Part shown: positions 16,076 through 21,823 of the stretch, in pieces
Numbering within the stretch: position 1 is the stretch's first letter
Layout: every line of letters begins with the position of its first letter
Assembly (NCBI GenBank): GCA_023434465.1
Contig: JAEYSQ010000019.1
Coordinates: forward strand, 1-42,095
Length of the DNA stretch: 42,095 bases
Reading direction: 5' to 3'
Source of the DNA: Actinomycetes bacterium
Lineage (GTDB): Bacteria; Actinomycetota; Thermoleophilia; Solirubrobacterales; 70-9
Position numbers and translations under genes: made by a program
Notes under the pieces: model-generated
The model's input: the letters and a program-made list of their open reading frames with translations, nothing else
Told to the model about the DNA's origin: nothing
Database searches by the model: none

Positions 16076-16813
16076 ATGGCCCGTGAACGCGCGGAGGTTC
16101 CGGCCGAGGAGCCGTCCTCACCCCGGTGCGAGACTGGCAGCGTGGAATCCGACACCGACCACCTGGCGCTCGCCCAGCCGACCCGGGCCCGGCTCTTCGC
16201 GCTGCTCCGTGATTCAGCCGAGCCTCTCTCCACGGCGGAGCTTGCCAGTCAGGCCGGAATGCACCCGAACGGAGTTCGCAACCATCTCGAACGCCTGCGC
16301 CGGGCTGGCATGCTCGAGCGAGGCCGCAGCAGCCATGGACGGGGCAGGCCGCGTGATCAGTGGTCCGTGACAACTGCTGGAATCGCCGCCGAATCGGCCC
16401 TGACCGGCGGCGCCGATCCCGGGGTCGCCGCGGTGGCTGCCTGGCTGGCTCGCGCCTACCCCTCCGGTGAATCCAACCGGCGCCGGATCGAGTCGGTCGG
16501 CCGGGAGGCCGGTCTCTCGATACCGGTCGCGGCGGGGAGCAATCCGAAGGAGACCTTTCTCGGAGCTCTCAACCGGCTCGGCTTCGACGCCGTCGCCGAG
16601 GATGCCGCCGGCGGGTTCACCTGCACCCTCGGACGCTGCCCCTACCGCGAAGCGGCACGCGAAAACCGGGAAGCGGTCTGTGCGCTCCATCTCGGTATCA
16701 CCCGGGGCCTGCTGGAGTCGGTCGACACCGGACTTCAGTTGCGGGAGTTCGTGGCCAAGGATCCGGACCGGGCCGGCTGCCTGATCGGGGTTGGCGTCGA
16801 AGAACCGGGCTAG
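16076..16813 (+). CDS. winged-helix regulator with C-terminal Cys cluster (SufR-like)
   Basis: A 245-residue DNA-binding protein. A winged helix of the ArsR/DeoR/SufR kind spans about 27-100: LAQPTRARLFALL, then TAELASQAGMHPNGVRNHL with wing GRGRPRDQW. The C-terminal half carries C183-x4-C188-P, C202-x2-H205 and C235, a layout like Fe-S-sensing SufR-type regulators. This suggests it senses iron-sulfur status, oxygen or NO. The ATG at 16076 gives a 2-nt gap to the membrane gene; a GTG at 16142, closer to the conserved domain, is the alternative. It probably binds the TACACA/TGTGTA palindromes at 14.8 and 16.85 kb and so would control its own operon; that is inference. Confidence 0.7.
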   Translation: MARERAEVPAEEPSSPRCETGSVESDTDHLALAQPTRARLFALLRDSAEPLSTAELASQAGMHPNGVRNHLERLRRAGMLERGRSSHGRGRPRDQWSVTTAGIAAESALTGGADPGVAAVAAWLARAYPSGESNRRRIESVGREAGLSIPVAAGSNPKETFLGALNRLGFDAVAEDAAGGFTCTLGRCPYREAARENREAVCALHLGITRGLLESVDTGLQLREFVAKDPDRAGCLIGVGVEEPG

Positions 16814-16849
16814 CGGCTCCGGGCGCTACCGGGGGCCTGACTCATTTAA

Positions 16850-16871
16850 TACACAACTAGTGTGTAAAATG
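16850..16871 (+). promoter_or_regulatory. operator/-10 region of the cupin gene
   Basis: TACACA (16850-16855) and TGTGTA (16861-16866) form an inverted repeat with 5-nt spacing, and TGTGTAAAATG is identical over 11 nt to the ferredoxin/membrane-gene site. The probable -10 box TAAAAT (16865-16870) leaves a leader of about 30 nt. The other site has 8-nt spacing between the same hexamers, so one shared regulator is plausible but not certain. Confidence 0.5.
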
Positions 16872-16906
16872 AACGGGGAATCTGATCCCGTACGAAGGAA
16901 ACCAGC

Positions 16907-17290
16907 ATGAGCATTCAGAGCGTCGCCATAGGCACCCGTGAAACCAAGCGGCCTCCGGTCCGTGACGCTCCGGTGGTGGAGCTGCTGCTGGGAGGGGACG
17001 GAGAACTCGCCTCCGCGGTGGCGAGCATCACCATCCCGCCCGGTGGTGGCATGCCCGAACATGACCACGGCGGATCGCTCACGGTGCTCACGCCGATCGA
17101 AGGGTCGGCCCGGTTGATCGACTCCGAGGCCGACGAGGTAATCGAACTGAAGCCCGGCACCGTGACCGCGATACCGGTCGGGCACCGGGTTGCAGTCGAG
17201 AACCCCGGTGAAGGAAATGCACGTTTGATCGCGACCTTCACGCCGCCGGACTTCGTCCGGCAGCTCAAGTCCTGGCCTGGCGACGCCTGA
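16907..17290 (+). CDS. single-domain cupin protein
   Basis: A 127-residue small beta-barrel protein with one cupin domain. Motif 1 includes His52-x-His54 (PEHDHGGS) and motif 2 includes His93 (IPVGHRVAVENP), typical metal-binding positions. There is no signal peptide. The ATG is preceded by AAGGAAA about 8 nt upstream. It is transcribed in the same direction as the regulator and preceded by the related palindrome, so it is a likely member of the same regulon. Small cupins of this kind often accompany NO or redox detoxification genes; its exact reaction is unknown. Confidence 0.75.
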   Translation: MSIQSVAIGTRETKRPPVRDAPVVELLLGGDGELASAVASITIPPGGGMPEHDHGGSLTVLTPIEGSARLIDSEADEVIELKPGTVTAIPVGHRVAVENPGEGNARLIATFTPPDFVRQLKSWPGDA

Positions 17291-17305
17291 CCGGGACGCC
17301 CGGTC
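17289..17305. terminator. short hairpin between convergent genes
   Basis: GACCGGG and CCCGGTC (7-bp stem, 3-nt loop) overlap the cupin stop codon and lie 10 nt before the stop of the convergent DUF6159 gene. No T-tract follows. Confidence 0.35.
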
Positions 17306-17314
17306 ACGCCCGGC

Positions 17315-18157
17315 TCAGATCGTGGCCGGCTGGGCTCCCCGCTTGAGGCGCACGGCGCTCTGAAGTTCCTGCTCGGTGAAGCCGCCGACCGCCTCCTGGC
17401 CGGCGACGTACCGGTAAAGCGCCACCCCGAAAATGGTCGAGAGCGACTGCTGGATCAACGCCGCGATGATCAGGATCACGACGCCGAAGGCGATCAGGAT
17501 GGCGCCGCCGACTCCGGAGGTGGCCCAGACCGCGACTCCGGCCACGATCAGGAGCACGGCTGGCAGGAAGCCGACCAGGAAGACGATGCCCCCGATCGCG
17601 ATCGTACCGGCGATCTGTTCGCCCCAGCGGCTCTTGACCAGGTGGGCGCACCGTTTGATGGTGGCGATCGGTCCCGTCCCTTCGAGGGCGATGACCGGGA
17701 TCGCCAGGAAAGTGAGAATTCCCCAGGCGGCCCCGGCGAGCCCGCCGATGATCGCACCGGCGATCCCGAAGCGTTCCTGGATCGCCCGGATGATCGTCAT
17801 CACGACCGTCGAGACGAAAGCCCAGCCAGCGATCGGCCCCATGCGGCTCGAGGCGAGAGCCATGCCCTCACCGAAAGTCGGCGACTGGCCGTGCATCTGC
17901 TGGTCTGCGTTGTGGGCCAGGCCGACCGCGAAATAGAAGACGGCGAAGGCGCAGAGGTAGGTCCCGATAGCGACCAGGATCACCCCGGGAACGGTCTGAT
18001 CCTCCTCGATCAGGTAGAGACCGGGGCCGATCACGACGACCGCGATCAGCAAGGCGAGGAAACCGCCAATCAGCGGGAACCGCACCAGTCCGGGCGAGTC
18101 CGAGAGAACCCGCCAGCTCTTCTTGGTCAACTGCCACCCAGCCTTGATCCGCTTCAT
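17315..18157 (-). CDS. DUF6159 family integral membrane protein
   Basis: A 280-residue polytopic membrane protein with about six helices (near 30-50, 57-80, 108-130, 132-155, 190-215 and 217-240). The N-terminal segment IKAGWQLTKKSW, followed by a short linker and a helix, is the hallmark I associate with the actinobacterial DUF6159 family. No catalytic motif is visible and its function is unknown. The ATG at 18157 has TAGGTT 6 nt upstream and no ribosome-binding site apart from a G-run, so the mRNA is probably leaderless. It lies downstream of the AarF-like gene on the same strand with a 40-nt gap holding its own promoter. Confidence 0.7.
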   Translation of the reverse strand: MKRIKAGWQLTKKSWRVLSDSPGLVRFPLIGGFLALLIAVVVIGPGLYLIEEDQTVPGVILVAIGTYLCAFAVFYFAVGLAHNADQQMHGQSPTFGEGMALASSRMGPIAGWAFVSTVVMTIIRAIQERFGIAGAIIGGLAGAAWGILTFLAIPVIALEGTGPIATIKRCAHLVKSRWGEQIAGTIAIGGIVFLVGFLPAVLLIVAGVAVWATSGVGGAILIAFGVVILIIAALIQQSLSTIFGVALYRYVAGQEAVGGFTEQELQSAVRLKRGAQPATI

Positions 18158-18163
18158 GCCCCC

Positions 18164-18169
18164 AACCTA
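18164..18169 (-). promoter_or_regulatory. -10 box TAGGTT of the DUF6159 gene
   Basis: On the minus strand TAGGTT is followed by GGGGGC and the ATG, repeating the 6-nt spacing seen elsewhere in the window. Confidence 0.45.
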
Positions 18170-18197
18170 CCGCCTCGAGTCGGCGTTTTCGCGGGCG

Positions 18198-19610
18198 CTA
18201 GCTTTCGATGCCGGGCACCTGGAAGATGCCGCGCTCCTCGAAATAGGCCCATTCTTCCTGGCCGAGTTCGGTTGCCGGCGGATCGGCGTAAACCCACTCG
18301 CGCATGATCCGGTGCCAGTTGCGTTTGGCCCCCAGCCGGCCGAGCACAGCGAGAACTCCGAACTCCATCCGTCGGCCCATCAGCTCGTCGGCCGGAATCG
18401 ACTCGCGGCGCATCAGGTCGAAGTACTCGGAGCGGGGGTCATGGGTCGATTCGATCACCTTCATCACCCGGTCACCGTCGATCTCGATTTCGCGATCTTC
18501 CATGTACCAGCCACCGATCGCTTTGACGTGGTTCATCAGATGCTCGGCGTCGAGCTTCGACGGGTTCTTGACGAAACCAAGATTGTGAAGCGCCTCGCGC
18601 AGGCCGTCAGGATCGTTGCGGCCGGCGGCGTCGACGGCCCGTTGTTCCAGTTCGATCTGCTCCCGGTCGAGTTTCTTGGTCATCCCGAAATCGAGGAAGG
18701 CGACCCGGCCGTCCTTCATCAGCAGGTAATTGCCCGGGTGAGGATCGGCGTTGAAATGCTGCAGGTGGTAGATCGAGCCGAAGCTGCCGCGGAAGATGAT
18801 CTCGCCGAACCGGCTGCGCGCCTCCTGGTCCATTTCCAGGATCTCGTCGAAGTTGACGCCCTCGACGAACTCGGTGACCAGGACCCGTCGACGGGAAAGC
18901 CGGGTGATCACGTCCGGCACGTAGATGAACGGATGGTCCCGGTAGGCACGGGCAAAGGACCGCTGGTTCTGGGCTTCGTACTCGTAGTCGAGTTCTTCCA
19001 GCACCCGCTCGCGCAACTCGCGGGTGACTTCGCGTGCGTCGAGGCCGGGGGCGAGGGCCCTGGCCATCCGGACGAGCATTCCGGCGTTCTTCAGGTCGGC
19101 CTCGAGCGCTTCCGCGATGCCCGGGTACTGGATCTTTACGGCGACCTCTCGGCCGTCGATCAGCCGGGCCCGGTGAACCTGACCGATCGAGGCCGCGGCG
19201 AAAGCTTCGTGTTCGATCGAGTCGAAGAGACTCTCCACCGGTTCCCCGTCGTACTCCTCTTCGAGCACCGAGACCACGTCTTCCCAGGGCATCGCAGGTG
19301 CGTCGTTTCTCAACCGGGCAAGTTGTTCCTGGTAGATCTCGCGGTACTCCTCGGGGATGAAGTCGATGTCGATGAAAGACGCGAACTGGCCGATCTTCAT
19401 CGCCGCACCCTTCATCTGGCCCAGCGTCGCGACCATCTTGGCGGCCGTTTCGGCGTGCCGCTCGTCCAGCTTTTCCTGGCTGGATTCCTCGCCGCGAAAC
19501 ACGCTTGAAGCCTTGGTTCCAGCGTACTTTGCCCCCTGTGAACCGATCGCCGTCCCCAACTTGGCCGAACGGCGGAGACGTCCTTTGGGAATCTTCGAAT
19601 CATCCGCCAC
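18198..19610 (-). CDS. ABC1/AarF/UbiB family atypical kinase
   Basis: A 470-residue member of the UbiB/ADCK family of protein-kinase-like ATPases, which in other organisms support isoprenoid-quinone or lipid metabolism. Family signatures are in order: the KxGQ motif (KIGQF, about 72-76), the Ala-rich loop (AAASIGQVHRA, near 140), the nucleotide-binding Lys in VAVKIQYPG, DPHPGN of the catalytic loop, and FLDFGM containing the metal-binding Asp. No C-terminal membrane anchor is evident, unlike UbiB. The start is GTG at 19610, with TACGCT 6 nt upstream, suggesting a leaderless mRNA. It is divergent from rplY with only 38 nt between the start codons. Its substrate is unknown. Confidence 0.88.
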   Translation of the reverse strand: MADDSKIPKGRLRRSAKLGTAIGSQGAKYAGTKASSVFRGEESSQEKLDERHAETAAKMVATLGQMKGAAMKIGQFASFIDIDFIPEEYREIYQEQLARLRNDAPAMPWEDVVSVLEEEYDGEPVESLFDSIEHEAFAAASIGQVHRARLIDGREVAVKIQYPGIAEALEADLKNAGMLVRMARALAPGLDAREVTRELRERVLEELDYEYEAQNQRSFARAYRDHPFIYVPDVITRLSRRRVLVTEFVEGVNFDEILEMDQEARSRFGEIIFRGSFGSIYHLQHFNADPHPGNYLLMKDGRVAFLDFGMTKKLDREQIELEQRAVDAAGRNDPDGLREALHNLGFVKNPSKLDAEHLMNHVKAIGGWYMEDREIEIDGDRVMKVIESTHDPRSEYFDLMRRESIPADELMGRRMEFGVLAVLGRLGAKRNWHRIMREWVYADPPATELGQEEWAYFEERGIFQVPGIES

Positions 19611-19616
19611 GCCTCA

Positions 19617-19638
19617 AGCGTACGGGTTTCCCTATCCT
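19617..19638. promoter_or_regulatory. back-to-back -10 boxes of aarF-like gene and rplY
   Basis: TACGCT (minus strand, 19617-19622) serves the AarF-like gene with 6-nt spacing to its GTG. TATCCT (19633-19638) serves rplY with 10-nt spacing to its ATG. Both promoters and both starts fit in 39 nt, so two RNA polymerases could hardly occupy them together. Confidence 0.45.
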
Positions 19639-19648
19639 GTTCTGTCCA

Positions 19649-20338
19649 ATGTCTTCTGAACGCGCAACTCTTACCGCTACTCCCCGCACCGAATTTGGCA
19701 CCCGAACCTCCCGTCGCCTCCGCCGCGACGGCAAGGTTCCCGGGGTCGTCTACTCGGATGGCAAGGACGCGACCTCCTTCCAGGTCGAAAGCCGCGACGC
19801 CCGGGTGATCCTGGGCGAAGGGCATGCGCTGTTCGATCTCCACATCGAAGGTGCCGACGCGGTTCCGGTCGTGATCAAGGAGCAGCAGCACCATCCGGTG
19901 CGCGGTGACCTTCAGCACCTCGACCTTCAGCAGGTCGACCTCAAACAGGCGATCCAGGCCGAGGTTCTGGTCGAGCTCACTGGCGACGACGTCAGCCCCG
20001 GCGTCAAGCAGGGTGGCGTGCTCGAGCATGTGACCCGCGAAGTCACCGTCGAGGCGCTGCCGACCGACATTCCCGACCTGCTCACGCTCGACGTATCCGG
20101 CATGGAGATCAACGACGTGCTCACGCTCGAGGATCTGACCGCCCCCGAAGGCGTCGAGCTGATCGCCGACGACCCCGCCGAGGTCACCATCGTCACGCTC
20201 TCCCCGCCGCGCGTGGAGGAAGAGCCGGAAGAGGATCTCGAAGCCGAACCGGAAGTGGTCGGCGAAGGCGAAGAGGGCGGCGAGGAAGCAGCCGACTCCG
20301 AGGGATCCGGCGGCGAAGACTCCTCCGACGAGGAGTAG
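19649..20338 (+). CDS. rplY: 50S ribosomal protein bL25 (Ctc form)
   Basis: A 229-residue Ctc-type bL25, the 5S-rRNA-binding large-subunit protein. The N-terminal L25 domain covers about 1-95 (RTEFGTRTSRRLRRDGKVPGVVY, then HHPVRGDLQHLDLQQVDL split over two strands). The C-terminal TL5-like beta domain covers 96-190, including VTREVTVEALPTDIP. The last ~40 residues are almost purely acidic (EEEPEEDLEAEPE onward), a common disordered extension. The ATG at 19649 was chosen from the start of homology; no ribosome-binding site precedes it. The tail codons GAGGAG provide the apparent ribosome-binding site for pth, tying the two genes together. Confidence 0.95.
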   Translation: MSSERATLTATPRTEFGTRTSRRLRRDGKVPGVVYSDGKDATSFQVESRDARVILGEGHALFDLHIEGADAVPVVIKEQQHHPVRGDLQHLDLQQVDLKQAIQAEVLVELTGDDVSPGVKQGGVLEHVTREVTVEALPTDIPDLLTLDVSGMEINDVLTLEDLTAPEGVELIADDPAEVTIVTLSPPRVEEEPEEDLEAEPEVVGEGEEGGEEAADSEGSGGEDSSDEE

Positions 20339-20341
20339 GCC

Positions 20342-20959
20342 CTGTCCTTCCTGCGTCGCTCTGGCCCCGAAGACGGGTCTGACGCCCCGATCCTGATCGT
20401 CGGGCTCGGCAACCCGGGCCGGGAGTACGAGCGCAGCCGTCACAACGCCGGTTTCATGGTCGCGGCAGCGCTCGCCGAGCGCTGGGACCTCCCGCGGGCC
20501 AAGGACAAGTACAACGCCCGGATCACCGAGGGGAGGATCCGGCCCGGCGGCCCGCGGGTCGTGCTGATCACCCCGCTCACCTTCATGAACGAGTCCGGCA
20601 AGTCGGCCGGCCCGGCGCGGGGCTCGAAGAAGATCCCGCTCGAGCGGGTGATCGCGGTCTACGACGAGATCGATCTGCCCTTCGGCGAGATCCGAACCCG
20701 GATGGGCGGCGGCGCGGCCGGCCACAACGGAGTCAAGAGCCTGAAGCAGGGGTTCGGCAGCGCCGACTTCTGGCGGGTGCGGGTCGGGGTCGACCGGCCC
20801 GACAGCACCGAACCCGAACGGGTTGCGGCGTATGTGCTGGGAAAGTTTTCGGAAAGCCGGGAGCAGGTCGAGGGGCTGATCGATGACGCGGCCCGCGAGA
20901 CCGAAAGACTTGTCGAGCGAATTGCCGCCGGGGAAACCGGCGAGGAACAAGAGAACTGA
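20342..20959 (+). CDS. pth: peptidyl-tRNA hydrolase (apparent CTG start)
   Basis: Pth (205 residues from this start; E. coli 194) frees tRNA from stalled peptidyl-tRNA. The catalytic region is intact: VGLGNPGREY with Asn24, His34 in RSRHNAGF, TFMNESG, DEIDLPFG, and GHNG. No ATG, GTG or TTG exists in frame between the rplY stop (20338) and this region. The first internal ATG (20456) would delete the active site. The CTG at 20342 has GAGGAG 7 nt upstream and gives the plausible N-terminus MSFLRRSG, so it is the best start. It lies 3 nt after the rplY stop and 7 nt before the crotonase gene, making a tight operon. Confidence 0.9.
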   Translation: MSFLRRSGPEDGSDAPILIVGLGNPGREYERSRHNAGFMVAAALAERWDLPRAKDKYNARITEGRIRPGGPRVVLITPLTFMNESGKSAGPARGSKKIPLERVIAVYDEIDLPFGEIRTRMGGGAAGHNGVKSLKQGFGSADFWRVRVGVDRPDSTEPERVAAYVLGKFSESREQVEGLIDDAARETERLVERIAAGETGEEQEN

Positions 20960-20966
20960 GGAGAAA

Positions 20967-21677
20967 ATGAGCCTGACCACCTACGACGTCGACGACCGCG
21001 GGGTTGCGCTGATCCAGCTCGACCGACCCAAGGCCCTGAACGCGATCAACACCGAACTGCTGGCCGAACTGATCGAGCACGTGGCGGTTGCCCGGCAGGA
21101 TGAGGAAGTCAAGGTCGTCGTCTTCTCGTCCACCGATTACATGGCCTTCTCGGCCGGCGCCGACATCAAGGAGGACATCGACGACGAAGCCAAGGTCAAC
21201 AAGATGCAGCTCTTCGCCGACCTCTACGACGCGGTCGTCCAGTTCCCCAAACCGACGATCGCAGCCTGTCACGGGTACACGGTCGGCGGCGGCGCCGAGA
21301 TCGCAGTCGCCTGTGACATCCGGATCGGGGGCGCGAACCTTCAAATGCGCTTCCCCGGCGCAGCCCTGGGTGTTCCGGTGGGTCCGGCCCGACTGGTCAC
21401 ACTCTGCGGGCTCAGCCACGCCAAGTACCTGTTGCTCAGCTCGAACACGGTCAAGATCGACGAGGCCCTGAGGATCGGCCTGGTCAATCAGGCGGCTCCC
21501 GGCGCGGCGACCGAGAACACGGCGTTGGAGCTGGCCGGGCGGATCGCCGCCCACGACCCCGAAGGGGTCGCCCGCCTGAAACGGATGCTTCACCAGTGGG
21601 ACGACATCGAAGGCCGCTCGGAAGCAGAAGGCAAAGCCCAGGTCGAGTGGCAAAGAACCGGTCCCGGCCTCCATTAA
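20967..21677 (+). CDS. enoyl-CoA hydratase/isomerase (crotonase) family protein
   Basis: A 236-residue crotonase-fold protein acting on acyl-CoA thioesters. Oxyanion-hole segments AFSAGADIKE and GYTVGGGAEIAVACD are present, including the Glu that corresponds to the first catalytic Glu of hydratases. The second, normally in a PE-x-x-x-G motif, is replaced by FPGAALGVPVGP, so simple enoyl-CoA hydratase activity is doubtful. The C-terminal helices are short compared with the usual 255-265 residues. The ATG has GAGGAG upstream and follows pth by 7 nt. Placement in a translation operon is unusual; M. tuberculosis has an acyl-CoA ligase gene near pth, a loose parallel recalled from memory. Confidence 0.8.
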   Translation: MSLTTYDVDDRGVALIQLDRPKALNAINTELLAELIEHVAVARQDEEVKVVVFSSTDYMAFSAGADIKEDIDDEAKVNKMQLFADLYDAVVQFPKPTIAACHGYTVGGGAEIAVACDIRIGGANLQMRFPGAALGVPVGPARLVTLCGLSHAKYLLLSSNTVKIDEALRIGLVNQAAPGAATENTALELAGRIAAHDPEGVARLKRMLHQWDDIEGRSEAEGKAQVEWQRTGPGLH

Positions 21678-21734
21678 TTCGTGTGAGGGACGGGACCGGG
21701 CCTGGTCCTGATGCTTCCGGTCCCGGCCTCCATT
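21658..21734 (+). repeat. 18-bp direct repeat duplicating the 3' end of the crotonase gene
   Basis: CCGGTCCCGGCCTCCATT occurs at 21658-21675, running into the stop codon, and again at 21717-21734, immediately before repeat copy D. The copies are 59 nt apart. This looks like a duplicated gene end next to a mobile-like element. Confidence 0.7.
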
Positions 21735-21737
21735 GAG

Positions 21738-21816
21738 GAGTCGGGCGGGGTCCGACCCGCCCTCCCAGGCAAACCCGCCGGCCCCCGAGATTCAAGAATG
21801 GTTGGGCCGGTTCTGG
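21738..21816 (+). repeat. dispersed two-hairpin element, copy D (79 bp)
   Basis: This is the best partner of copy B, about 68 of 79 positions by eye in opposite orientation. Hairpin one is GGGCGGG / CCCGCCC (21743-21749, 21756-21762). Hairpin two is formed by GCCGGCCC and GGGCCGG flanking a variable loop. It lies between the convergent crotonase and BTAD-AAA genes and ends 8 nt before the latter's stop codon. Confidence 0.75.
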
Positions 21817-21823
21817 TTTTCGG

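Noticed and set aside
20456..20959. pth starting at the ATG at 20456
   Set aside because: This would remove the GLGNPG motif and the catalytic His, which are encoded in frame upstream.
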